The position numbers and the translations under genes were made by a program. The notes under the pieces are model-generated. The model did no database searches and was not told the DNA's origin. It saw only the letters and a program-made list of their open reading frames with translations. A DNA stretch of 64,000 nucleotides from Centrapalus pauciflorus (lineage: Eukaryota > Streptophyta > Magnoliopsida > Asterales > Asteraceae), in assembly GCA_020465985.1 (NCBI GenBank), contig JAANYP010002319.1:362006-426005 (forward strand), read 5' to 3'. Positions 1 to 12,340 of this stretch are shown piece by piece (positions within the stretch are counted from its first letter, which is position 1; every line of letters starts with the position of its first letter).

Positions 1-158
1 TCAGATACAAGATCCTCCTCCTTAGATGTTGTAGGGCTTAGAAACTCATTCTGAGTAGGCTCAGCTATCTTGGAGTCATGGGATGTACCTGCAGCAGTAG
101 CACCGGTGGTTAGTTGGCATGTTGCTTGCCCAACTGAAGCCGATTTCTCCCTAGAAGG
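1..158 (-). pseudogene. Tail of the A env-like region beyond the N1 insertion
   Basis: This stretch continues the A env-like region after N1, which starts at 159. Bases 154-158 (GAAGG) are the left copy of the target duplication and reappear at 6286-6290. In one minus frame the DNA codes for Ser/Thr/Ala-rich residues like the low-complexity tail on the other side of N1. The frame that joins directly across the site stops after about 15 residues. Only position and composition support the assignment. Confidence 0.6.
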
Positions 159-473
159 TGTTAGGGTTAATTAATTGTAATCTAGTCTGGGGGTTTAATT
201 GTATTTATTTAATAGTTCATAGGTTATTTATGTACGAGCTTTAATAGTTTAACCCACGGGCTTAGGCCTCATTAGGTTTATTATTTAAAGGGTTAACTAG
301 GTTTTAGTGTGTAGAATTGAAGGTGTTTTGAAGTGTGTGTAGCCGTTCGGAGAGAAAGAAACCTTTGTTCTTCGTTTAAGGTTTATAATATTCGCCTATT
401 ATTATTGTTTATCGTTCGTAATCTTATTATATATTGTTTATTGGTTGTTTGCTTGATTACTTCGGGACTTACA
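159..473 (+). repeat. 5' LTR of N1
   Basis: This 315-bp direct repeat begins TGTTAGGG and ends TTACA. It is co-linear with 5959-6285. GAAGG lies immediately upstream. Copy differences include a short insertion in the right copy near 6150 and another near 6178. Confidence 0.95.
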
Positions 474-475
474 AT

Positions 476-488
476 TGGTATCAGAGTC
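476..488 (+). other. Primer-binding site of N1 (initiator Met tRNA type)
   Basis: TGGTATCAGAGTC lies two bases after the LTR. It matches the plant initiator tRNA-Met 3' end complement (TGGTATCAGAGC) except near its last bases. Confidence 0.9.
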
Positions 489-1721
489 TCCAGGTTGGTT
501 TAATATTGATTATATATTCTGTTCATAAGATTTTACTTTGGTGTTCGTGTTTGATGCACATCATTGTTTTATGAATCAAATTAATTCTCAAATACTCAGG
601 TGCACTTGATTTACGCACATACTTTAGGCGTTGTCATCATTGTTGATTTTTGGATTTTTTCCCGCTCATTAATTAATCACATTTTTAAAATGTCTAAATC
701 GAATAATTTTTAACTTATTTTGTGCATTTTTTTTAACTAATTATGCGCATCTATAAAATAAGTTAGAAGTGTTTATCTGTGATGCTTGTGTATTCAAAAT
801 TAATTGGATGATAAAGTTTTTCAATTAATTGTTTCGGTCAACTTTTTTTTTTTCCAACGAATTACTATTACCCAAATTGTGGAAGTTTGCTTTAAGTAAC
901 ATATAGAATTAATTATTAGGTTCCAGGTACAATTTGTGAAGTTTTCTAGCTGACACAGTTACTTTTTGGCTATGAATGAGTCAATTTTCTTATTTGACCG
1001 AATGTTATTTTGAAGACAATTGTGTGGCTGTGAATTTATTGGAAGGAAAGTTGACAGGGAAAGTTGATAAATGAATTTTTGCAAAAAGTTGTTTACGTTG
1101 TCATCCGAAAGTTGGTTTGCATGCGAACCTTACAACTCTCGGATAGTAAACATATTCAATTCCTAATTTTTAAACTTTTGGATCAAATTAAATTTTAGTT
1201 ATTCAAATCAAAGAACGGTTCCTATCGGTTGGTTGTGAAAATTCGCTTAATACTATATTCCTTCGAGTGAACATCATGCTGTTTTTGCAACTAATTCGTA
1301 AAAGATTTGATCAAGATTTTGTGGAACCATTTTAATCAAATTTTTCTATGTTAAAATTTTGAATCATTTTGTAATAGAAAGTTGTAACTTTCTAAATCTT
1401 CTTGACTCAAAAGTTAGACTTGAAATTTTTGACTACATGTTTCTAATTCTTACAATAGAAAGTTAAAACTTTTGGATCCTTAACATCCGAAAGTTATAAT
1501 ACTGAATCCTTCTTAGTCAGACTCTCGGATACAAAGTTTTTCAGACTTAGAAAATTCCATCTTGAGTTTTTTATTCAATTCGAAAGCCATAACTCTCGGA
1601 TCATTCTGATTCGAAAGTTGCAACTTTCAAACCCTTCTTCAAGTTTTTTTTTTTTTCTAAGTGTTGAATCAAGTTCAAGTCAATCACCAATCTGAAGATC
1701 CATTCAAGCAAGCATCTCAAG
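489..1721 (+). other. N1 5' leader, non-coding, with dispersed dyad motifs
   Basis: No credible ORF occurs here. The stretch is AT-rich and, especially from 1090 to 1620, carries repeated short motifs of the type CCGAAAGTT and AACTCTCGGA in both orientations, which can pair as hairpin arms. The leader ends at an ATG in good context (caagATGtc) at 1722. Confidence 0.6.
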
Positions 1722-3586
1722 ATGTCTGGACCGAACGAGAAGATTTCAGACAAGGCACACTCCTCATCCGACACTAAGGTAAGTCTTCTTCCTAAAGAAG
1801 TTTTAGCCGAATTAGATTTGCTAAGAAACAAAGCTAAGAAGTTAGATGCATTTCAGACTGCCCTTCGGGATGCTCAAAATGAAAAGTCTGATTTGAAAAC
1901 AAACATCTTAGTGTTACAAGAAGAAGTGTCTAAGGCTAATAATGAGAAAAAGGATTTGTCTGCCAAAATGTCTCAGCTAGAACACTATCATCAAGTGCTT
2001 AAGTTTGATAAATCTGAATGTGACTACAAATATGAGTATGTACTGGCTGAGAGAACGCAACTAAGAGAAAAACTCAAAGACATGGAAGAAAGGTTTTACA
2101 AACTTATCCAAACTGAACAAACCATAAATATGTATAAATCTAGAGAGTTGAAGTCTAAAGATGGTTTAGGGTTTACCGGTCCTAGAGTCATGGAAGAAAT
2201 GATCAACAAAAAACATAGTCCTTTATATGATTTTTATACCATGGGTTGGGGATACAATATTCCCTATAACAAGACTTAGCCGGAAGTGTTAGATGAAGAA
2301 GAAGAAAAACGAGCAAGACCTGATATGAAACAAATTAAATTTGTTTATGACTGGTTAAGTCACAACTCTCTTCAAGGAAAACTAGAAAAATCTTTTAGAG
2401 AAGAGGAATTTGTTGAACCAAAAGAGATTACACCTGATCTGACCTTGCCAAAACCTCGTGAATACATACCATATTCTGTTCTAGAAAAACGAGCTTCTGA
2501 TCTAGAACAGATATTGGAAACCACATCACGACATTTTGAGCAAGAAATGATAGATTTTACTAAGAAAATATCAGATCTTGAAGCCGAAATTGCTCAACTT
2601 AATTCTTCTCTAGCTGACACTTCGCTACAAGATGATAAATTCCATGCCCTTGAGTTAGCCTTAACAGAAACCAAAGAGTTGTTTGATGCATACAGAAACC
2701 CTTTCTTAAGAAAAGAAAATGATTTTAACGAGGCAAAAAGATTGTTTTCTATTCGAGAACAGAATTTCAAACTTAATGTTAAATCATTTGACAAGGAACG
2801 AGATCAGCTTCTATCCACCATTAAGGGGTTGGCATCTCAACTTGTTCTTAACCAAAACTGTTTAAATCCAAAAGTTTCTGTCATCAACAATTCCACGGTT
2901 GAAAGTCGTTCTGAATCCAAGGAATCATACTCTGAACGTAAAAGGGAACATCTTTTGGATATCAAGAAAGGAAAAGAAAAGTTGGAAGCTTCGATCAAGA
3001 TATACAAAGGTGAATCTTCTAAATCCGCTTTCAAAAGGGCCGTAAGGAATTCAATATACTCTTACTTTAAGAGTACAGGGAATTCCCGAAAGCCACATAA
3101 GGTCAGAAAATCCAACAACAAGCATAACTGGTTCTCTACTAAGAATGACTGACGCTTCTCTTCTGCTCAAATGAAAATCATTTCAAGAATCCTGAGGATT
3201 CACAACCATTCATATCTGATTCTCATGTTATCAAGAATAACAAAGTTCGGTTTGTTGTCAACCAAAAGACTGCTTCGTGTGATGCATCTGTAACACATAA
3301 ACCTTGTTTGAAATATTCTTTTAAGCAGATACTTGATTTACGTCCTGTTAAACTTTGTGATTCTGCTCATGTAATGAATGGTTGTGTCTCCAAAATTAGG
3401 AATAAATCTATTAACCATCACATAAATAAACAAAAAGGGCCCACATTCACTCTCCGCTGGGTACCAAAGACTGTCATGAAGGAACCTAATTGGAAATGGT
3501 TACCTAAGAAGGTCATTACTCAGAGATGGGTACCCAAAGCTAACGTGACTGGACCCAAACTTCAATGGGTACCAAAAGTTACGTGA
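1722..3586 (+). pseudogene. N1 ORF: copia gag-protease linker (coiled coil, then W-[VL]-P-K repeats)
   Basis: The frame opens at 1722 and runs to 3152 with one in-frame TAG at 2277-2279; a shift near 3152 continues it to 3586. The first 185 codons are rich in Lys, Glu and Leu heptads and should form a coiled coil. A motif starting GLGF follows near residue 147, a landmark of SIRE-type gag linkers. A second coiled coil spans roughly 2470-2830 and a basic Ser/Lys-rich stretch 2930-3140. The last 45 residues hold four WVPK or WLPK repeats, normally just upstream of the protease. The capsid domain, CCHC knuckle and protease are all absent. Function is unknown; in intact elements this segment joins gag to protease. 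Confidence 0.75.
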
Positions 3587-5946
3587 TTGTTTTGCAGATA
3601 AATGGCTCCTGCTCATTTCAGTTCAGGACTCGAGCCTCAATGAGATGGCTTCTGTGCATATCTGTACAGAACTCGTGTCTCAACGAGATGGCTTCTAAAC
3701 ACCTCTGTTTAGAACATGTGCTACAATGATTCTGAAACCTCATATCTGAATGTCAGTTCAACATTAAGGACGAACCAACAACATGAGCATGAATTTCTTT
3801 CTTATATCATGCTTCTATATTCTGTTGTTTGATATTTATTCTTATTTGCAGGGGGAGTTTTCAACGACACGTTAAGAAGAGATTTTCCATTTTCACTCTT
3901 CTAGTATGCAGGATTTTTAAGGAAAATAAAATTTGTGCACACTTGTAGGGAATGTTTTTTTAAGTGAAAGTTTTTGTTAACCCTTAGCAATGCAATAGTT
4001 TTGGATTTTATCCGATCATCATTTAAGGGGGAGAAATATTTTTTGTTTCATCTGAGGAGATCACTCCAATTTTCATGCCAATCAGGTAACATTCATTCAT
4101 TCCGATTCACTTATTCTGATTCATTCTGACTGATCAGATCTCATGATCACAATTCTCTGGGAATCTCTCCACACCCTATGTGTTCGTTCATCACTGAATT
4201 CGTTCATATCTGAATTGGGTTTCATTCTTATTCATTCATTCAGATAATATTCTCCAAATCCCACTATCTCATCTCAATATGAATCCCAAATCTCATTCAA
4301 ATCAGAATCATTCATTCATTCAGAATTATTTTATTCTGATTCTTTCAGTTCCATTCACTCATCTCCATGCTCATTTAATTCATTTTAGTGAGTTCATTCT
4401 CATAATTCTAAAGTAGTTCATTTGAGCATACAATGCTATCTTTCTTAACTGTTACTTTAGAACTTAATGTACTTCAACTCTAATGAATATGTTGACGCTA
4501 ATGCACCACATGAGCGTATAGGCATATATCACACTCCTATGGTCTACCTATAACCGAATGACCTACCCACGGAGTAATCCTTCCAATAGATGAGAGGTAA
4601 GGGTCTTTTGGATCTAGTAGAGAAGGATCAAACAATGGGGGTGTTGATCGGGTCGAGCAGAGATAAAATGAAAATGAGAGGGATTTAAATGAAAGGAAAT
4701 GGGGGTGCATCAAATCTTGCTGTGCTGATATAAGTGAGTCGGAGGGAGCTATAGTTGAAAAATGCATTTGAGAGCTTGAGGGGAGAGAAAGGATTAAAAA
4801 AAGATAATCCTATCCAAACCTACAAATAGCTGGGTTTCCTACATATGCTATCGAATCTTATTCGTTAAGATTTGGTATTGAAAAAGACGTCATGGACCCA
4901 GTGACGCAAGCACTTAACCCCACTAGCTACTCAGTTGCTTCTCAAAAGGCCACTGTTTCATTTCTCACAGAGATATACTACATGATCTATCGATTTCTCA
5001 TTTGGGGTTAATTGATATTGAAACAGGAAGACATCTGCTCCGGTCTCCAAACTTCATTTAATTGCACAATGTGTCTAGAGCCTAATCTTTATACACTACT
5101 TAGGACACTTATGAGTCATGTCTTTGTGACACTTAGTGCTTCTCTATTATGACAAAGCCAGAACAACTATAATGGTGCTCAATACAAGTATTTCACGATG
5201 ATTAGTTGGAAATCCTACCAGTGTTAACAACAAAGCCAGCGCTGAACGTAGGTCACATAGTTCATAACTATTGTGTTAACAGGATACCTGAGTGGTACTG
5301 GTTGTTATTTTTTCCTATAATTCTTATTTAAATGTCACAGGTTGCAAAGCCTAATAATTATTTGCGACGATGAAGAGCAGGTATTCATTTCGAGGGGGAG
5401 TAAGCAACTTGCCAAGGATATCTGAGAAGGTTGCATGATAATCAAGATTCTCTTAATCATCATGAGGCCGAGAATAAGTTTAAATGTAAAGGGGGAGAAT
5501 ACTAAAGGCTCGAAGAAAGCAACTACTGAAGAATTCAAGAGAGAAAGATGATTCATCCAGAAAGAAAGCTAATCTGAAGAAAATCTTTGTTCGGTTGAAT
5601 TCTCAAGGGGGAGAGAACAGAGTTAAAGTTGAAGAAATCAGACAAAGTTTAAAAGTTCAAAAGCTTCAAATGATTTCAAGACTAAAGATGAAAGAAGAAA
5701 TCATTTTACAATCTATCTGAAGCTTGTGTTAAAGTTTAAAGTCTTCTGACTCTCAAAGTGAGGAAATTCATTGCCAAAATCAAATGAAGATTCTTATCAA
5801 AACTGAAGATCATGTTCACATCAGTTGAAGGTTTTCGCTATTGAGAAATCTCTGTAAGCTATTCAAATCGAAAGTAAAGATCATTCTAAAGAGGAGATTG
5901 TTCATCAGAAGATCAAACTTATTTTGAAGAAACCAGACTTGATCCC
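3587..5946 (+). other. N1 3' non-coding region with multiple purine tracts
   Basis: I see no ORF to support. Bases 3605-3730 hold an imperfect repeat of about 50 bp built on GAGATGGCTTCT and a shared GAACTCGTG-like segment. Bases 4080-4390 are low complexity, built on ATTCATTC and GATTCATTC. Purine tracts of the GGGGGAG type occur near 3850, 4026, 5391, 5490 and 5607, before the likely functional tract at 5947. Bases 5040-5300 look like the pol-env spacer of SIRE elements, but I cannot prove this. Confidence 0.55.
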
Positions 5947-5957
5947 AAAGGAGGAGA
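5947..5957 (+). other. Polypurine tract of N1
   Basis: AAAGGAGGAGA ends one base before the right LTR, the expected place for plus-strand priming. Confidence 0.85.
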
Positions 5958-5958
5958 T

Positions 5959-6285
5959 TGTTTGGGTTAATTAATTGTAATCAAGTCTGGGGGTTTAATT
6001 GTATTTATTTAATAGCTCATAAGTTATTTATGTACATACTTTAATAGTTTAACCCACGGGCTTAGGCCACATTAGGTTTATTATTTAAAGGGTTAACTAA
6101 GTTTTAGTGTGTAGAATGAAGGTGTTTTGAAGTGTGTGTAGCCGTTCGGTTGAGAGAAAGAAACCTTTGTTCTTCGTGTTCTTCGTTTACAGGTTTATAA
6201 TATTCGCCTATTATTATTGTTTCTCGTTCGTAATCTTATTATATATTGTTTATTGGTTGTTTGCTTGATTAATTCGGGACTTACA
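5959..6285 (+). repeat. 3' LTR of N1
   Basis: This 327-bp copy of 159-473 begins TGTTTGGG, ends TTACA and is followed by the second GAAGG (6286-6290). Confidence 0.95.
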
Positions 6286-8717
6286 GAAGGGGATGAAAAA
6301 TTCTCCCCCTAGACTTAGTCTTTGAGGCAGACTTCTTCTCTCCCTTTGAAGGAGATGGCACAGAGCCTTCAACAGCAGTACTGCCCAAAAGAACAGATCC
6401 AGTGGTTCTGGCAGCAGTAGGCTTGGTAACAGGTTTAGAACCAACTAGGCTATGCACTAAGAAAGCCAGGCTGTCCTTCACCTCAGCTAACTGGGTAAGG
6501 CATTTGTCAAGAGAAGATGATTGAGAGTTAGAGGTGGCTAAAAGAATGGAAATGACAGCCCTGTCAGCATCACTAAACATAAGGCTTTTAAGCTGTGTAA
6601 GAGTAATATTGATGGACTCTTGTACATCTTCAAAGCCTGATGCTACTGTGTTTGACAGAGACACTACCGAGGTGTTCAAATAGGCTAAAGTGGAGGTTAG
6701 AGATACAGAACAAGCTTCAAAGCCTGATGCTACTGTTGTTGCAGCTGTGCAGTGAGTGCAAGCAGCTGAGAAGAGTAGTCAGGTTGTGGAAAGGTTGACT
6801 TGTATGAATCAAGAAATCCTGCAAGTTTTCTAGACATGGAATCTCAAATATTAGATGGTAGGGTGGTCATGGATTTGTCCACTTGGTGATGGTAGGGGCA
6901 CAGTGGAAAGAAGTTCCATAGACTATGCAAATGATAAGTGACCCGGTTTAAAGGGGTCAATGATACCTTCAGCAGTGGGCAGTGGCCAAACCTGCATCAT
7001 GAGGTGAGGTGATTGGAGTGGTTGGCCTCTCAAAAACCACTGGGATTGTGTTATCTTCATCAAGGACATGGATAGGACCCTCAGTGGTGCTTTGGTCTAG
7101 ATGCACCTCTTCATAGGGTGAAAGGGTTTGCATTTCAAAATCATCAGTGGTGAAAACTGGTGATGGAATTTGTAGATGGGGAAGGCCTACACCAAAGGGT
7201 TGGTCTGTACCCTGTGGTTCATCAGGCTAGGGAGTTGGACCTTCAGCAACTGATGGGGATGGACCAGTTACATCATGAGGAGCAGAAGATGAAGGCTGAT
7301 CAGTTGGTGGGATAAAACAAACTGTTTTGACACCTTGTGCAGACTTAGAAGGTGTTGGAGAAATATGAGAGGGGGACTGTGTGGACACATTGTGGAGTGG
7401 AGAGAACTGCTGTCTTTCAATGTCCTCATCGTGTTGGGAGGGTAGGACAGTTGATGTGCTAGTCTCCATGTGGAAAACTGGTTCCTGTTGGGAGGAACCA
7501 GAGGGCTCAGGCTAACTCTGGGTAAACTCTTGTTGGAGTGAGGTAGGCTCCATAGTTGGTGCAACACTCTCCAAGAAAGGTGGAGAGGATGCAGCAGGGG
7601 TGGCCTCTTGTTTAACTGGATCCTATTGGGTGGAACCAGAGGGACTTTGTTGGGTAGGAAGGCTCTTTGTCTTTTTCTTAGCTAAGGATTTCTTCCTTAG
7701 CCTGGATGAGGAGGAGGGGGAAGTTGCAGGGTCTTGTGTTTGGACTGGTGAGGAGATTGGGCTGAGAACAGTTGGTGAAAGCTGTTCTCTGGTCTCAGGA
7801 GGCATAGAGCCACTGGCCACAAAAGCCATGGGTTCAACAGATGTACCTGGATGAACAGGATGCTCCTCCTCAGGCACAGAGACTGAGGGAGCAGACTTTG
7901 TCGTTTTGGTCTTCTTGGAGACAGGCCCTGGTTCACTGGGCTTCAGGGCACGTTTTGCCCTTTTAGCCAGTGTTTTGGATTTTCCAGTGGCAGCAATAGC
8001 TGGATTCACCTCCATTGTAGAAGGTCCTTCTAACAAACCAAGTAGCTTCCTCATAAGTGTTGTGAGAGGAGGCTCTTCAGCAGTAACCGGGGCATGAAAA
8101 ACTTTGTTTCCAATAACTAGAAACATCATGGACTTGAGAAGGGGCTGTGATTTGTACGGAAAGTCATCACAAACATGCTTGAAGATGAGATTGAGAAACC
8201 TGGGATACCTGACAGATGGGGTACATTGTTCTTGTTCCGCAAAGGCTCTCAGAATTCCGAAGATCCATTTGGCCATGTTCAAAGTAGGCCCATCACAAAT
8301 TGCAGAGCCACTTGAACTTCATCTCTGCTAAGCTGATCAAATGAGCCAACCTTGCAGCTAAGACTCATTACCACTGAGGCAAAGAGAAAGTTGTATGTTG
8401 GGGCCAGTTCCTTTCTTAATAATGTGGCTCCAACACTTGGTGCAGACACACCGCAGCAACGTAGCAGGTTACCCATCTGCTGGTTTTCAGGATGTGGCTT
8501 GTCATATTTTTCAACCACGGGCAGATGGAGTACCTCTTGTAGGAGATCAGCAGAAATCTAAACAACCTTGGTGTTGTTGAGGATGGTTCCCCGAAACTTT
8601 AGCAACAGAGTCATAGGAGCAGGTGTACTAAACTTCATACACCATCTCCTGATACATTACACCAGAAGTAGCAGTCATGGCATAATGCAGTGGGTGTGCC
8701 TTCATGAACTCCACCAT
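6286..8717 (-). pseudogene. Env-like ORF of element A, broken
   Basis: This is the third, env-like ORF placed after pol in SIRE-type copia elements. Its function is unproven; an envelope role has been proposed from position. A start-like Met at 8717 opens the conserved N-terminal domain, which has in-frame stops. The conserved core continues to 8279, then shifts frame by one step to 8282-7623, where the motifs NMAKWIFGIL and RYPRFLNLIF are recognisable. From about 7950 on it becomes Pro/Ser/Thr/Lys-rich low complexity, with further shifts near 7620 and 7470 and stops near 7226. The last piece, 6679-6286, has a predicted helical segment and then a basic tail cut by N1. Confidence 0.75.
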
Positions 8718-9649
8718 TGGTTTATAACCTTTGCCAATCTAGTTCCTTGGGATTGGCAGATTGGCTACGTAATTGGTAGGTTTGATGGTGAGATTGGTAG
8801 TAACTGATGGGTGTTTAACAATGTCATCACCCAAGAATACTGGTATAAGGGGTAGTTGAAAAATCCATTTGAGTAGTGACAGAAGATTAACGAGAGCATA
8901 CACTTAGTCTTTTTGAGAGTGATTGGGGATTTTCAAGAAGTATGGAGGTATAGGGTCGCAATAGTAAAGGGAAAGATGAAACAATAACGTTAGGTATTTA
9001 TAAGATTTGAATGTGAGAGAGTGGGAGAGAGAAAAGGGTGGTTGATTTGAAATAGGGATGACTAATGGAATGGAACGGTTACCACATCAGCACATGTGTC
9101 AGACCAACTTGACTCGTTTGCTTATCTCTTAAACACGTAACAAAACATTATCCACGAGTAATTAAGTTAAACTAATACAAAATTAACATAACGTAAGTGT
9201 GAAGAAAAGTCAATTAAAAGCTGATGTTCAAACCTGTGGGGATGTAGTGTCATCAAAGCTGTTTAGTGTAATCGTTGTGTATGGAAACTGTTTAGTAATA
9301 TTTGAGCAGTTCTCATTATGAAACCTATTCTTAAATAGAACAGGTTACAAGGATTATAGTTTTGACCGAAATTACTAAGTGACCAACTTTTAGACACTGT
9401 GACACGTTTGGTTGAAAACACTTAGTTTTGAAACTTGTTATATATCGAACTTGTTCCAATTTCTAAGAAACGACTAAGTGCAGAGCCAGTGAAACCTGTT
9501 CTACATCAAAGCTGTTTTTAAGAAATGGGCCGGTTCGCAAATATAACTGTTGAACATCAATGACACTTAGTCACTTTTATTTAACATTCCCACCTTACAG
9601 AAAAGGGTGTTGAACGTATTTTCATCAAGAGGTTTGGTGAAAATATCTG
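8718..9649 (-). other. Spacer between pol and env-like ORF of A, hairpin-rich
   Basis: There is no coding signal. Two dyads stand out: a 10-bp hairpin with a 5-base loop at 9322-9346, and distant complementary arms at 9472-9480 and 9564-9572. The phrase CATCAAAGCTGTTT occurs twice, near 9250 and 9507. The same position in element F holds a more striking hairpin module. Confidence 0.5.
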
Positions 9650-10980
9650 CTAGCTGATCTTCTGTAGGAACAAAAGATACTTCAACATTAACCTTTCTTG
9701 ATGTGATCCCTTATGAAGTGATGTCTGACTTCTATATGCTTTGTTCATAGTGGAATACATGGTTGTTGGATATAGATATGGCGCTGGTGTTATTACAAAG
9801 TATAGGAGTTTTCCTATACACCAATCCATAGTCCTCAAGCTGATGTTGCATCCAATGAATTTGTCCACGATAGTTTCTAGCAGCAACGTACTCAACTTCA
9901 GCAGTAGAATTGGACACAGAGTTCTGCTTTTTACTGCTCCAACTAATCAACTTGCCTCCAAGCAGTTGACACCCACCTGTTGTAATTTTTCTATCAAGCC
10001 TGCAACCTGCAAAATCAGAATCTATGTATCCAATTAAATCAAAGCCTGAGTCTTTGGGATACCGAAGACCCAAATCTATGGTACCCTTAAGGTATCTAAA
10101 GATTCTTTTTACAGTAGCAAGATGTGATTCCTTTGGATCAGCTTGAAACAGGTTGTAAACATTATGTCTGGTCTACTAGCTGTTAGATATAGCAAGCTCC
10201 CAATCATACCTCTGTAAGCTGTTACTGAAACAGGCTTGCCATAGGTATCAGCATCCAATTTAACATTGGTTGCCATTGGGGTTTTGATGGGAGAACACTG
10301 ATCAAATTTAAAATTTTTCAACAGATCTAGAGTATACTTTCTTTGGTTTACAAAAATTCCATTTGAATTTTGTTTAACGTGTAATCCTAGAAAGAATGCG
10401 AGTTCACCCATCATGCTCATCTCATATTTAGATTTCATGAGCAATGAAAAATTCTTGCATAGATGTTCATTAGTAGATACAAATATAATATCATCCACAT
10501 AGATTTGAACAACCATAATATCAGATTTCACATTCTTTATGAATAGTGTGGTATCCACTTTACTTCTGGAATATCCATTGCTCATAAGGAAGTTAGTAAG
10601 AGTGTCATACCAGGCTCTGGGGCTTGTTTGAGACCATAAAGAGCGTTGTCTAACTTATAGACAAAACCTGGATGTTGTTCATCCACAAAACCTTTGGGTT
10701 GGTTAACATATACTTCCTTTTGCAGCTTCCCATTCAGAAATGCACTCTTTACATCCATTTGGAACACTTTCATGCTCTTGTGAGCAGCATATGCAAGAAA
10801 CAACCAAATTGCTTCCAGCCTAGCCACAAGAGCAAATGTTTCATCATAATCAATCCCTTCTTCTTGTTTATACCCTTGAGCAACCAGTCTTGCCTTATTT
10901 TCAAATGACATGACCTTATTCATCCATCTTGTTTCTGAATACCCACTTTGTGCCAATTATGGTTTTTCCTTTAGGCATGG
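9650..10980 (-). pseudogene. Reverse transcriptase and RNase H of element A
   Basis: RT starts near 10956 with the Ty1/copia block ending in FQMDVKSAFLNG. The ALYGLKQAP motif follows, a frame shift lies near 10585, and the catalytic YVDD motif is in the 10585-10109 segment, followed by TASRPDIMF. A break near 10110 separates RNase H (10073-9732), which retains DSDFAG and the TTGGCQLLGG block with the downstream acidic residues. The frame then decays to 9650. Domain order places it after integrase, as in copia. At least three lesions make it non-functional. Confidence 0.88.
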
Positions 10981-12340
10981 GGACTAGCTTTCATATTTTG
11001 TTTTTCTCAAACTGATTGAGCTCTTCCTGCATGACAGTGATCCAATTGGCATCTTTCAAAGCTTCAACAATCTTCTTTAACTCCATCAGGGATACAAAAC
11101 TTGAAAACATACAACAGTTTCCAAAAGTATCCAACCTTGTTTGCACACCTTTATTGATGTCACTTATTATCTGCTCATTTGGGTGACACCTGATCCACTT
11201 AGGATCAGGTTTCAATGATGATTCCTCTGTATCTTGAACACCAGTTTCATTATTAACAGGTCTTGTAGAACGACTTTTCAGATTGTCGGACAAACTGACA
11301 TCTTGAGTTTGTTCATCTGTTGATGGAGTATCATTGGTGTTAAACATATCAGTGAAAGATTCAGGGAAATCAAAATTGATCGGTTCTAGACATGGAACAT
11401 CAACTATATGAATGCACTTATTCACACAGGGTGTACCAATATAGTCATCATCATGTCCACTCTGAGTAGCAGGGTCCACTCTCGATGATGTGGAAGTTTT
11501 AGAGTCTTTATCTTCAGCATTTGAGTGTAGAAAATCATCAAAGCTGAAGTCTCCTGAAACTGATTCAGATTTAACTTTGAGTGAAGAATCTGCAGACTAT
11601 TCAAAGGTGACATTGTTGGATTCATCAACCACCTTTCTTCTACGGTTGTATACTCTATAGGCTTTGGAAATTGTTGAGTATCGAACAAATATTCCTTCAT
11701 CAGCTTTGGGTTCAAATTTAGTCAGCTGATCCCTTTGGTTCAGAATGAAACAAGGGCATCTAAACACATGGAAAGAACTTATATTAGGCTTTCTCGCTTT
11801 GAGTAATTCATAAAGAGTTTTATTGAACCTTTTCACCACTAAGGATTTGTTTTGAGTGAAGCAGACAGTGTTGACAGCTTCAGTCCAAAATGATGAAGAG
11901 AGACCTGATACACATGACATGGTTATAGCAGCTTCTATAAGAGTCCTATTTCTCCTTTCAGTAATTCCATTTTATTGAGGAGTTCTTACAGCTAAAAAGT
12001 TATGAGATTCCTCTTTCTTCACAGAAACCCTCAAGAGTACTGTTTTTGAATTCTGTACCATGATCACTCCTAAGCTTCTTGACTTTGGCAAAGTTCAGAA
12101 CCACCATCTTTTTGATAAACCCAATAATTTCTCTAGCAGCCTCTCCTTTTGACTTTAGGAAGATCACCCATGTGTACCTGGAGAACTCATCAACCATTAC
12201 TAAGGTGTATCTTCTTCAACCTAGACTTGGGATATTGACAGGTCCAACAAGTCCATGTAAATTAAGAATAGAGGTGAATCAATAGAGAAATTGTTCTTGG
12301 ATTTAAAAGATGTCTTTTTCTAGTTACCCTTCTCACAGGC
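10981..12340 (-). pseudogene. Integrase of element A plus connector to RT
   Basis: The integrase core is at 12197-11590. The first catalytic Asp is in MVDEFSRYTW, the second in LRSDHGTEF, and the Glu in NGITERRNR, just after an in-frame stop. The C-terminal copia block, with YELLKARKPN and FRCPCF, follows at 11920-11597. The low-complexity acidic connector at 11570-10991 leads to RT and contains a stop and a frame change. Bases 12340-12200 are damaged and do not read as an intact finger. Confidence 0.87.

Larger units (their letters stand above)
159..6285 (+). mobile_element. Element N1: non-autonomous LTR element carrying only a gag-protease linker ORF
   Basis: The element is 6,127 bp. It has terminal direct repeats of 315 and 327 bp, both TG...CA, and a perfect 5-bp target duplication GAAGG at 154-158 and 6286-6290. 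An initiator-Met-type PBS follows the left LTR and a purine tract precedes the right one. I see no gag capsid region, zinc knuckle, protease, integrase, RT or RNase H. The single coding block matches the linker that follows gag in SIRE-type copia elements. My rough hand count gives about 13 substitutions and 3 indels between the LTRs (about 4%). It must have moved using proteins from another element. Confidence 0.93.

Noticed and set aside
4500..5300. Captured host gene fragment in N1
   Set aside because: I could not find any frame with recognisable protein similarity. It looks more like a SIRE pol-env spacer.
7600..8807. Plus-strand ORFs of 60-84 codons opposite the A env-like ORF
   Set aside because: They are shadows of the minus-strand env-like frames and match no family.
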